Assembly (NCBI RefSeq): GCF_016743775.1
Contig: NZ_JAEQMY010000004.1
Span: forward strand, 62,001-126,000
Direction of reading: 5' to 3'
Length of the DNA: 64,000 bases
Source: Microvirga aerilata
GTDB lineage: Bacteria; Pseudomonadota; Alphaproteobacteria; Rhizobiales; Beijerinckiaceae
Shown here: piece by piece, positions 34,039-41,889 of the stretch
How positions within the stretch are numbered: the first letter of the stretch is position 1
Layout of the letters: the number at the start of each line of letters is the position of its first letter
The notes under the pieces: generated by a model
What the model was told of the DNA's origin: nothing
Seen by the model: the letters and a program-made list of their open reading frames with translations, nothing else
Databases searched by the model: none
Program-made: the position numbers and the translations under genes

Positions 34039-35382
34039 TCAAAGCCCGAACGGATAGGTCTCCGGCATGCCTTTCCCATGGGCGTGGGCGAGCGGGGTCA
34101 CCGCCCTGGTTTCCTCGAACCAGACGAAGGCGTCGAACTGCTCGGCCAGCACGGCCTCGAAATAGTGGCTGTAGAGCTCCGTGTCGGGCCGGTAGACCAC
34201 CCCGATGGCCCGCTCCAGGCGCGGCCGGGAGAGAACCTCCGTCAGGTCGGCCTGGCCGTTCTGCCGCCAGTCGGTGAGGAAGCAGCCAAGCCCGGCGTCG
34301 CGGAAAATCCGCTCATGGCTGTCGGGGCGGGCCGGCAGCACCGTCTTGACCTGCATGGGCTCGTCCCAGTCGTCGGCAGCGGCGACGGTGCCGCGATCCG
34401 TACCGAACCCGATGAGCACGGCCTCGTCGCGATAGGTCTTGCGGCAGAGCTCGCCGATGTTGAACTCGCCCTGCCAGCCCATAGCCGTGGCAGCCGCATT
34501 GCCGATATGGGAGTTATGGGCCCAGACCACCGCCTTGGCGTTGTCCCGCCGGGCGAGCATGCTTTGAAGCGTGTCGAACATGTGCCGGTCGCGCACGTTC
34601 CAGGACTCCGTCGCACCCTCGTACATGATCCGGTAATAGTGCTCCGCCGCATGAACGATCCTGGCGTTCTGCACCGCGTCGAAGAAGGCCTCGCCGCCAT
34701 CGGCCTCGAGATAGTCCATCCGCCGGTCGAGGATGGTTTGGAGCTGGCGCAGCAGGGCCTCGTCGCAGGGCTTCTTCTGCCCGGTGAGAACCGCGCGGCC
34801 ATAGCGGGCCGGGTCCGACTGCCAGGGGCTGAGGCAGCCATAGCGCCCCCTCGCCTCCTTGGCGGCCTCCGGATCGACCTTGTCCAGGTAGTCCAGAACG
34901 GACTTGATCGATGCGTTCAGGCTGTAGACGTCGAGCCCGCGGAACTCGGCGCGGTCGTCGTCCGCGCGCTGCCTGTTGTGCTCGCGCATCCAGTTGACGA
35001 AATCCGCCACCTCCTCGTTGCGCCACATCCAGGTGGGAAAGCGCTCGAAGGCCGCATCGTCGCCATCCGGAACGGCGCGATGGCGCACGTAAGAATCGAT
35101 CCGCGCCGCGTCCGGCCAGTCGGCCTCGACCGCCACGATGGAAAAGCCGTGATGCTCGATCAGGCGCCTGGTGATCGCGGCCCGGGCGCGGTAGAATTCC
35201 GAGGTGCCGTGGGTGGCCTCGCCCAGGAGCACGACCTTGGCGTCCGCGAAGCGGTCGAACATGGCCCCGAAGGCCTCCTCGTCGGCAATCGGCGGCAGAG
35301 GCTCCCCATGTTCGCGCACGAGATCGACGGCCTCCTTGATGGAGGCATCGTTCTCATTCCGCTTCCAGGACAACCGGGCCAT
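34039..35382 (-). CDS. Erythromycin esterase-like protein
   Basis: This 447-residue member of the erythromycin esterase superfamily has VVLLGEATHGTSEFYRARA with the family His, VAVEADWPDA and AHNSHIGNAAATAMG with further conserved His. True Ere enzymes hydrolyse the macrolide lactone, but most chromosomal relatives have no known substrate and I do not infer resistance. ATG 35382 follows GGGAGA by 7 nt; an in-frame GTG at 35397 is less likely. It has its own transcription unit. Confidence 0.85.
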   Translation of the reverse strand: MARLSWKRNENDASIKEAVDLVREHGEPLPPIADEEAFGAMFDRFADAKVVLLGEATHGTSEFYRARAAITRRLIEHHGFSIVAVEADWPDAARIDSYVRHRAVPDGDDAAFERFPTWMWRNEEVADFVNWMREHNRQRADDDRAEFRGLDVYSLNASIKSVLDYLDKVDPEAAKEARGRYGCLSPWQSDPARYGRAVLTGQKKPCDEALLRQLQTILDRRMDYLEADGGEAFFDAVQNARIVHAAEHYYRIMYEGATESWNVRDRHMFDTLQSMLARRDNAKAVVWAHNSHIGNAAATAMGWQGEFNIGELCRKTYRDEAVLIGFGTDRGTVAAADDWDEPMQVKTVLPARPDSHERIFRDAGLGCFLTDWRQNGQADLTEVLSRPRLERAIGVVYRPDTELYSHYFEAVLAEQFDAFVWFEETRAVTPLAHAHGKGMPETYPFGL

Positions 35383-35487
35383 GGCTGCATCTCCCACAAT
35401 GCCGGATAGTTGGACCCGGCTCTGCCGAAGAACGGCAGCGGAAGCGGGCTTGTTCCCGCCCGTCGCTCACCTGCGGCAGAAATGGAA

Positions 35488-35514
35488 ACGGCCGGAGAAG
35501 CCATCTCCGGCCGT
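35488..35514 (-). terminator. Terminator of the RTX hydrolase gene
   Basis: ACGGCCGGAGA (35488-35498) pairs with TCTCCGGCCGT (35504-35514), an 11-bp stem with a 5-nt loop, about 23 nt past the stop at 35537. The minus strand continues TTTCCATTTC, a loose U-tract. Confidence 0.7.
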
Positions 35515-35536
35515 GCTTCCGCTTCGGGATTCGAGC

Positions 35537-37918
35537 CTACCAATAGAAATAGAAATGCTCTTCCTTCAGGTCCTTCAGCTGAACGTTGACGATCGTCAGC
35601 ACGTCGGGTCCTTCCACCCATTCGTACTTGCCGAGCTCCATCACCACGTTCTTGCCCACCTGCTTCATGTGCGGCTTGAGCGTGTCGAAGTCCACGATGC
35701 CGGTCTGATTGATGTTGTGCCGGATCAGCAGCATCTCGTTCTGCTTGACCTTGAAGTCATAGACGATGTCGCTGCCCGTGCCCTCGTTGAACACGAACCG
35801 GTCGGAGCCCGTGCCGCCCCAGAGCTTGTCGTTGCCGGCTCCCGCGCCGAGCACGTCGTTGCCGGCCCCGCCCCAGATCTGATCCTTGCCGAACCAGCCG
35901 TCCAGCACGTCGTTGCCGTTGCCGCCGTAGATCTTGTCGTCGCCGTCGTCGCCGTCGATCCGGTCCGCGCCGCTGCCGCCCTGGATCAGGTCGTTTCCTT
36001 TGCCGCCATCGATCCGGTCGTTACCGGCGTCGCCGTAGAGCTTGTCGGTGCCTTCGCCGCCATCGATGAAGTCGGCCCCGTTGCCGCCGCGGATGAGATC
36101 ATTGCCCACGTCGCCGTAGAGCATGTCATCGTCGTCTTCGCCGCGGATCTGATCGTTTCCGGCACCGCCATAGAGGATGTCGTAGCCTGCGGAGCCATAG
36201 ATCCGGTCGGTACCGGTGCCGCCATCGATGAAATCCTCACCGACGCCGCCATACAGCGCATCGTTGCCGAGGCCGCCATCGATGGTGTCGTCGCCGGCGT
36301 TGCCGGTCAGCTTGTCGTTGCCGGCAAGACCGTCGATCACGTCATTCCCCTCAAGGGCATCGATCGTGTTGCCCTTGGTGGTTCCGGTAACGTGGTCGTC
36401 CCCAGAGGATGGCCGGGTCGAGGGTCCGGGCTGCCCGGTGCCGTTGAACGCGAACCAATCGGCCGACAGTGTTTCCGATGTCAGGATGGTGAGAGAGCCG
36501 CCGGCCGCGAAGCTGACGACATAGCCTCCGGTGGTCGTGGAAATCTGAAGATCGGCGAAGGTCAGAGTGCCGGTGTTCATCAGGGCGATTTTGTCGCCCT
36601 GCCCGAAATTGAAATCGGAGATGATGTCGGCGCCGTCCCCGCCCGCATAGATGAATATGTCCGCTCCTGCACCGCCGCGCAGCAGATCGTTCCCGGCCCC
36701 GCCTGCGAGCGTGTCATGGTTGAAGCCGCCGGTGATCGTATCATCGGCTGCCGTGCCCGAGAGAGAGCGGCCGACGATTGAACGCGGGTCCTTGAAGTAC
36801 TGCTCGATCAGGGCATCGGCGCGCTTGCCATGCGTGTTGAACCCATCGTCTGGGGCCGGATCGGACACGTCCATGCCAGCATCGTAGTTCCAGTGCCAGT
36901 AGCCGCCGAGCCAGCCCTCGTCCACGCGATCGGTGATGATCTTGTAGAAGGCCTTGTGCATGTTGAGCTGCTCGAGCTCGTCGATGTCGCCATTGCCCCA
37001 CATCCACGGGGTGGCGTTGCTGCCGTCCAGGCTGCGAAAGCCGACTTCCGTGAAGATCAGCTTCTTGCCATACTGCTCGGCAATGCGCTTCAGGGCGTCG
37101 ATGGCGGACATGTTCTCGCCGAACCTATCCTCGATCGGCGTTTTGACGCCCCAGATCTCGGACGGCTTGGTCCATCCGTCGATCAGCTGCTGCAGGCTCG
37201 GATTCTTGTTGTCCTGGGTGAAGCTGATGTAGGGGTTGGCGCCCATGTAATCGAGCTTGTCCCAGAAGCTGACGTTGAGAGCTTCGGTCCAGGTGGCCGC
37301 ATAGGTGAGCTGCCCATCGTAAACCTCCCGCACGGCCTCGATGATGTCGACCCAGTATTCGCGGTACTGCGAGCCGGTCATGCTCTCGCATTCGTTGCCG
37401 ATGGCGAAGGCCGTGGCGCCGTGCTCCTGCGCGAGCTTGGCGTAATGCACGACGGCTTCCTTATAGGAAGCAAACCATGCATCGGCCCAAGCCTTCTTCT
37501 GCGGCTCGGTGAGAGGAGTCCCGTCCGCATTCTTCTTTGGCGGCCCGATCAGGGCGTTCCAGTCCTCGTTCTGGATGTTCACGTGCAGCTTGAAGATGAT
37601 CTCCAGGCCGAGAGCCTTCGCCCGTTCGATGGCTACCCTGATCGAGGCGTCGCTCTCGGTTCGCGAGCCTTCGAAGTTGATCAAGTCGTCGGTTCCGGGA
37701 TAGGTCTCCGTTCCGACTGAAATGCCGCCAGGATCATTGTTGTCGCGGTAGACCTTGGTCGATGTCAGGCTGTCCATGTAGACGGTTGGAACGATCACGA
37801 CCTGCGAAGCGCCGTCCTGGGCGATCAGCTCGAGATTTTCCTTGCTCCACGGCATCTGGTAGTTGCCATCCCACCAGGACGGCATGCTCTCGGCCTGAAA
37901 GTCGAACAGCTTAGGCAT
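35537..37918 (-). CDS. Glycoside hydrolase-like TIM barrel with RTX calcium-binding repeats
   Basis: This is a 793-residue two-part protein. Residues about 10-375 form a clan GH-A-like barrel of the GH113 (beta-mannanase) type, with acid/base candidate Glu176 in AIGNECES and nucleophile candidate Glu291 in IFTEVGFRS. Residues about 388-445 and 515-725 carry GGxGxDxxx-type RTX nonapeptides (for example GGAGNDLLRGGAGADIF), which bind calcium after secretion. No N-terminal signal peptide is present, as expected for type I secretion with a C-terminal signal. It probably attacks an external or self-made mannose-containing polysaccharide; the substrate is inferred. No type I secretion genes are in the window. 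Confidence 0.82.
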   Translation of the reverse strand: MPKLFDFQAESMPSWWDGNYQMPWSKENLELIAQDGASQVVIVPTVYMDSLTSTKVYRDNNDPGGISVGTETYPGTDDLINFEGSRTESDASIRVAIERAKALGLEIIFKLHVNIQNEDWNALIGPPKKNADGTPLTEPQKKAWADAWFASYKEAVVHYAKLAQEHGATAFAIGNECESMTGSQYREYWVDIIEAVREVYDGQLTYAATWTEALNVSFWDKLDYMGANPYISFTQDNKNPSLQQLIDGWTKPSEIWGVKTPIEDRFGENMSAIDALKRIAEQYGKKLIFTEVGFRSLDGSNATPWMWGNGDIDELEQLNMHKAFYKIITDRVDEGWLGGYWHWNYDAGMDVSDPAPDDGFNTHGKRADALIEQYFKDPRSIVGRSLSGTAADDTITGGFNHDTLAGGAGNDLLRGGAGADIFIYAGGDGADIISDFNFGQGDKIALMNTGTLTFADLQISTTTGGYVVSFAAGGSLTILTSETLSADWFAFNGTGQPGPSTRPSSGDDHVTGTTKGNTIDALEGNDVIDGLAGNDKLTGNAGDDTIDGGLGNDALYGGVGEDFIDGGTGTDRIYGSAGYDILYGGAGNDQIRGEDDDDMLYGDVGNDLIRGGNGADFIDGGEGTDKLYGDAGNDRIDGGKGNDLIQGGSGADRIDGDDGDDKIYGGNGNDVLDGWFGKDQIWGGAGNDVLGAGAGNDKLWGGTGSDRFVFNEGTGSDIVYDFKVKQNEMLLIRHNINQTGIVDFDTLKPHMKQVGKNVVMELGKYEWVEGPDVLTIVNVQLKDLKEEHFYFYW

Positions 37919-37978
37919 TGTAGACTGGCCCCTACGGATAGGATCGACGCGCTTATGCGCTTCTCGGATTATCTTTGT

Positions 37979-38007
37979 GATATAACGTTATAATAACTGC
38001 TCCACAA
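37979..38007 (-). promoter_or_regulatory. Promoter of the RTX hydrolase gene, with a palindrome
   Basis: On the minus strand TTGTGG (38007-38002) is 17 nt from TATATC (37984-37979). A perfect 12-bp palindrome, TATAACGTTATA (37981-37992), spans the end of the spacer and most of the -10. A regulator bound there would block the promoter. Confidence 0.45.
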
Positions 38008-38035
38008 GGGGCCTCAGAGGCATCAAAGTTAAGCA

Positions 38036-38076
38036 TTCCTTATCAGGGAACAGCTCATTCCAGAGTAGATAAGGAA
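38036..38076. repeat. Extended hairpin element, unassigned
   Basis: TTCCTTATC (38036-38044) is the exact inverse complement of GATAAGGAA (38068-38076). Inside the 23-nt loop GGAA and TTCC can form a second stem around CAGCTCA. The A-run lies on the plus-strand 3' side, so it is not a terminator for either neighbour, both of which are on the minus strand. Confidence 0.5.
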
Positions 38077-38251
38077 AAAAGTCTTTATCGCTTCTGCCCC
38101 GGTTTTTCTTCAGGGCTCGGCATCTTGGCAATCTCAGGTGTCGCGAAGCCGGACCGGCCCGGTGGGAAGATGGGTTACCCTCAGCCTCAAGCCCCGCCGT
38201 TTCCGGCGAGGAGCCGCCTTCCTCCCAATGGCGTGAGGCTTCCCGGGATCC

Positions 38252-40000
38252 TCAGGCCACCCCGGCCATGATCGACGTGAACGCCTCCTCGGCGGCAATC
38301 ACGGTTGCCATCTGCACCGTATGGGCGAAACGATAGGCCTCGCCATAGATCGTCTCGTCGGGAAACTCGGTGATGAGCGTCAGAGGCGTCGGATGGCGCT
38401 CCTCCGCCGTGATCAGGCAGGGGATGTCGTTGATGATCTCGTAGGGCGTTCCCCCCGAATGAATCGAGCAGATCTCGATCTGACGCCGGTTGAACTCCGC
38501 CAGTCCCGGAACGGCGGACAGGCCCGTCGTGACGGCTTCGATCAGCGTCCGCGCGGTCTCGCCCCAGGCGGGATGATGCCTCATGATCAGGAAGAAGCCC
38601 TTCGGGATCGTCCAGAGCTCGAAGCCCCGCGGCAGGTAGCCGGTGAAGGGGCGCGTCCATTCATGGGCAGGGTAGCCGTGAAAGTTGAGATGCAGCTGCG
38701 CGCCGCATAGGGCCAGCGCCTGATTGCGGGCTCCGATCTCGTAGAGGGGCTCGTCCCGCCCGTATTCCAGATCGTTGCCCAGGGAAGTATAGCGCGCCGC
38801 ATGGTGCATGTGGCGCGGATTGCCCTCGCAAAGCCGTCCGTGCAGGGCATACCCGTCCGGGTTCTCGACCGGAATATAGGCGATGTTCGCCTCCGGATTG
38901 GCCAGCAGCCGGCGCACGGCCCGCAACGTGCCGACCGGCGCGGAGGTCTCGTTGGCGTGCTGCCCGCTCGTGACGAGCACGGCCGGACGGGACCCCGGCC
39001 GGTAGAGGCCTCGCACGGGGCGTCCCTCGCGGGAGATGCCCTCGAAGACCTCGCCCGGCAGGGCCGCGAGCTCGCGGTGGATCTGGGCAAGGCCCGGAGC
39101 CGCATCGGCGGTCTCGATGTCCTGCTCCGGCCTGACCGGATCCTGCGGCGGTCCGAAGGTGCGCAGGCTGACCCGCACATGGGCGTCGCCCTCGCCGGCG
39201 CGGATATCCGGCACGATCTGGCCCGGCTGCAGGCTGCGATCCTGATGCGGGCGGCCTGACCGATGCTTGAAGAACTCTATGATGGAGAAATAGAAATCCT
39301 CATGGAGCGCCTCACGGGTGCTCATGACCTCGTCACCGTAGTCGAGAGGCCGCTCGATGCCGGGGATCGCGACATCGATGGCAAGCGTCTCGGCATAAGG
39401 CTCCGCCGCAGGCCATTCGTGGGCCATGACTGCGGCCATCGCCGTGTGAAACACCTGCTCGATCTCGGTTTCAAGCGGCTCGTCCAGGTCAGGCCCCCCA
39501 TCGGCACGCCCCGTCACCTTGAGCCAGCCGGTCGGGGTGAGGTCAACCTGATCGAGATGGTTGGCGCGCAGTCGGTTGGGGGCGAAGACCTCATGCTTCG
39601 CTATGCTTTCATCCGCGTATTCCAGCGTGATCTCATAGGTAAGATCGGTGTCTCCGGGCTCGAAGTGCGTCTCGATGCCTTCGAGCAGCGCGGCCAGAGG
39701 ATACGCCTCGGAGAGGAAGCGCAAACGGTCGGCCTTCTCGTGCACGGGATAGCGCACGGTCGCCCGGGCGACGCCCGCCATGTCGAACTCTTCCAGGAAG
39801 GCATGGACGAGCGGCTTGTAGGCGCTTCTCAGACGGGCGTGGACGCCCGCATCGGCCAGAATGCGTTCAGCCTCGCGACGCGCCGCCACGTCCTCGAACA
39901 GCCAGGCTTCGAGAACCGTGCCCTTATGATCGTCTCCCGTCCATGCGCGCACGAGGGTGTCGAGGGTGCGAGGGACCCGCTCATCGAGCAATACTGTCAT
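38252..40000 (-). CDS. M14-family zinc carboxypeptidase-like protein
   Basis: This 582-residue protein has a C-terminal M14 peptidase-like domain. Zinc-ligand candidates are His348 and Glu351 (SGQHANETS) and His441 (NFHGYPAHEW), and the catalytic Glu candidate is Glu545 in ITEFPDE. The N-terminal 300 residues match no family I know; they include long charged stretches and a beta-rich part. No signal peptide is seen, so it probably acts in the cytoplasm on imported peptides. The ATG at 40000 overlaps the permease stop (ATGA), tying it to the importer. The long open frame upstream of 40000 is a shadow of the permease. Confidence 0.82.
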   Translation of the reverse strand: MTVLLDERVPRTLDTLVRAWTGDDHKGTVLEAWLFEDVAARREAERILADAGVHARLRSAYKPLVHAFLEEFDMAGVARATVRYPVHEKADRLRFLSEAYPLAALLEGIETHFEPGDTDLTYEITLEYADESIAKHEVFAPNRLRANHLDQVDLTPTGWLKVTGRADGGPDLDEPLETEIEQVFHTAMAAVMAHEWPAAEPYAETLAIDVAIPGIERPLDYGDEVMSTREALHEDFYFSIIEFFKHRSGRPHQDRSLQPGQIVPDIRAGEGDAHVRVSLRTFGPPQDPVRPEQDIETADAAPGLAQIHRELAALPGEVFEGISREGRPVRGLYRPGSRPAVLVTSGQHANETSAPVGTLRAVRRLLANPEANIAYIPVENPDGYALHGRLCEGNPRHMHHAARYTSLGNDLEYGRDEPLYEIGARNQALALCGAQLHLNFHGYPAHEWTRPFTGYLPRGFELWTIPKGFFLIMRHHPAWGETARTLIEAVTTGLSAVPGLAEFNRRQIEICSIHSGGTPYEIINDIPCLITAEERHPTPLTLITEFPDETIYGEAYRFAHTVQMATVIAAEEAFTSIMAGVA

Positions 40001-40863
40001 TTCGAGGTTTGTCCTGTAGGATCCAAGAAGTCGCGCAGCCAATCGCCCAGAAGGTTCAGGCCGAGCACCGTGAACATGATGGCAAGGCCCGGGAAGACGC
40101 TGACCCACCAGGCCGTTTGCAGATAGGTCCGCCCATCGGCCAGCATGCCGCCCCAGCTCGGGATCAACGGATCGACGCCGAGGCCCAGGAAGGTCAGGCT
40201 GCTTTCGAGAAGGATGTTGTTGGCTACGTTCAGCGTCATCAGGATGACGATGGGGCCGAGCACGTTGGGAAGGATATGGGTGAAGATGATGCGCCCGTTG
40301 CCGACGCCGATGGCGCGGGCGGAGAGAATGAACTCCCGGTCGCGCAGCGCCAGCACGGAGCCGCGCACCAGACGGGCATATTGCACCCATTGCGCGACGA
40401 TCATGAAGAAGATGATCTTGTTCACGCCCGTTCCCAGAATGGCGAGGAACATGATCGCAATAAGGATGAAGGGCAGCGCCAGCTGGATGTCGGCAAAGCG
40501 CATCAGCAGGATCTCGGCGATGCCCCTGTAGTAGCCGGCAACCAGCCCCACGAGCGTGCCGACCACGACGGCGCCCAGAACCGACAGAACGCCGACGGTC
40601 AGCGATATCTTGCCGCCGACGATGACGCGGGCCAGCACGTCGCGGCCGAGCGGGTCGGTGCCGAGAACATGGGCCGTGTCCGTGAACGGCGGGGTGAGCC
40701 GCGCCATGAGGTCCATGCTCTCGCCGCCATCCGGGAACAGAAAGCCCGAGAACAGCACGGACAGGCACATGGAGCCCGTGAGCAGAAGGCCGACGACGAG
40801 CTCGAAGGACTTGAAGAACCGGCGTGGCGCGGACGAGGCCTGAGCAGCAGCCATGGGGGTCAC
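39997..40863 (-). CDS. Peptide ABC transporter permease, DppC/GsiD type
   Basis: This 288-residue inner-membrane permease has an N-terminal extension and anchor (about 20-45), HVLGTDPLGRDVLARVIVG (DppC hallmark), five further membrane segments and the EAA loop ARAIGVGNGRIIFTHILPN. It pairs with the upstream DppB-type permease. GTG 40863 overlaps the dppB-like stop (GTGA); ATG 40854 is an alternative start three codons in. Confidence 0.92.
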   Translation of the reverse strand: MTPMAAAQASSAPRRFFKSFELVVGLLLTGSMCLSVLFSGFLFPDGGESMDLMARLTPPFTDTAHVLGTDPLGRDVLARVIVGGKISLTVGVLSVLGAVVVGTLVGLVAGYYRGIAEILLMRFADIQLALPFILIAIMFLAILGTGVNKIIFFMIVAQWVQYARLVRGSVLALRDREFILSARAIGVGNGRIIFTHILPNVLGPIVILMTLNVANNILLESSLTFLGLGVDPLIPSWGGMLADGRTYLQTAWWVSVFPGLAIMFTVLGLNLLGDWLRDFLDPTGQTSK

Positions 40864-41780
40864 TCCGTCCGGATGCGAGGATCGATCAGCCCGTAGGCGA
40901 CGTCGACCATAAGGTTGATGAAGACGATGAAGAGCGCCAGCACGGTAATCGTCGCCTGAAGCACCGGATAGTCCCGGTTGGAGATGGCGTCGAAGGCGAG
41001 CGTACCCATGCCGGGCCAGTTGAACACCCGCTCCACGATCACGATGCCGCCGATCAGGTTTCCGAACTGCAGCCCGATATAGGTCACGAGCGGAATGGCC
41101 GAATTGCGAAGGGCATGCTTGTAGAGGACCACGCGGTCGCGCAGCCCCTTGGAACGCGCCACCATGATGTATTGCTGCGAGAGCGTCTCCAGCATCGAGG
41201 TGCGCACGAGACGCATATTGGTGGCGGTGAGAATGATCGCCATCGTCAGCGCCGGCATGATGAAGCTCTCGGGGCCTTCCATGCCGCTCGGCGGCAGGAT
41301 GCCGAGCACGATGGAGAACAGGAGCACCAGCATGATGGCAAGCCAGAAGTTGGGAAACGACAGGCCCACCAGGGACAGGATGCGGATGAGCTGATCCGGC
41401 CAGCGTCCGCGATTGACGGCCGCATAGACGCCGAGCGGAACGGACAGGGCGATGGAGGTCAGAAGGGAGGCGAATGCCAGCAGAAGCGTTGCCGGAAGGG
41501 CTTGGGAGATGAGCAGCGAAACAGGCGTGCCGCCCATGAAGCTCTTGCCGAAATCGCCGACGAAAAGCCCCTGGAGGAAGCTCAGGTACTGGACGTAGAA
41601 CGGGCGGTTCAGGCCGAGAGCCTGCCGGATGTTCTGCAGATCCTGCTCGGTCACGTTGCCGCCCCCCATCACCATGATGGCGGGGTCGCCCGACAGCCTG
41701 ATCGCGAAGGAAACGATCAATGTCACGGCCAGGACCACGAAGACGGCCTGCAACAATCGCTTGAGAATGAAGCCGGCCAT
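40860..41780 (-). CDS. Peptide ABC transporter permease, DppB/GsiC type
   Basis: This 306-residue permease has six predicted membrane segments. MAGFILKRLLQAVFVVLAVT at the N-terminus, ALGLNRPFYVQYLSFL and the EAA region ARSKGLRDRVVLYKHALRN are typical of DppB/GsiC proteins, and the length equals GsiC. It lies about 110 nt downstream of the substrate-binding protein, beyond a hairpin that probably lowers permease expression. Confidence 0.92.
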   Translation of the reverse strand: MAGFILKRLLQAVFVVLAVTLIVSFAIRLSGDPAIMVMGGGNVTEQDLQNIRQALGLNRPFYVQYLSFLQGLFVGDFGKSFMGGTPVSLLISQALPATLLLAFASLLTSIALSVPLGVYAAVNRGRWPDQLIRILSLVGLSFPNFWLAIMLVLLFSIVLGILPPSGMEGPESFIMPALTMAIILTATNMRLVRTSMLETLSQQYIMVARSKGLRDRVVLYKHALRNSAIPLVTYIGLQFGNLIGGIVIVERVFNWPGMGTLAFDAISNRDYPVLQATITVLALFIVFINLMVDVAYGLIDPRIRTE

Positions 41781-41803
41781 GGGGTGATCCTTCGCAGTCC
41801 AGG

Positions 41804-41829
41804 AAAAACGGCCCCGCTCTCGCGGGGCC
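41804..41829 (-). terminator. Terminator/attenuator between binding protein and permeases
   Basis: GGCCCCGC (41810-41817) pairs with GCGGGGCC (41822-41829) around TCTC. On the minus strand the stem is followed by GTTTTT. It sits after the binding-protein gene but before its own permease genes, so partial read-through would give excess binding protein. Confidence 0.75.
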
Positions 41830-41889
41830 TTCGGTTATATCAGTCGGTCTCGAGCGCCAGCCTTTGCCGGAAGCGCTCGAGACAGCAGC

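Larger units (their letters stand above)
37919..38251. other. Intergenic region upstream of the RTX hydrolase gene
   Basis: This 333-nt region between two same-direction genes is locally AT-rich (about 37960-38095). It holds the palindromic promoter at 37979-38007 and a larger hairpin at 38036-38076. A weak CGCCG/CGGCG hairpin near 38195-38208 may help terminate the preceding operon. No gene is supported. Confidence 0.6.

Noticed and set aside
35800-36350. Periodic repeats that could suggest a CRISPR array
   Set aside because: They are degenerate codon repeats of RTX nonapeptides in an intact reading frame, without identical repeats or unique spacers.
38252-40768. An 838-codon frame extending the M14 gene far upstream
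   Set aside because: The part before ATG 40000 is a shadow of the permease gene in another frame, with low-complexity Arg/Ala/Gly composition and no family.
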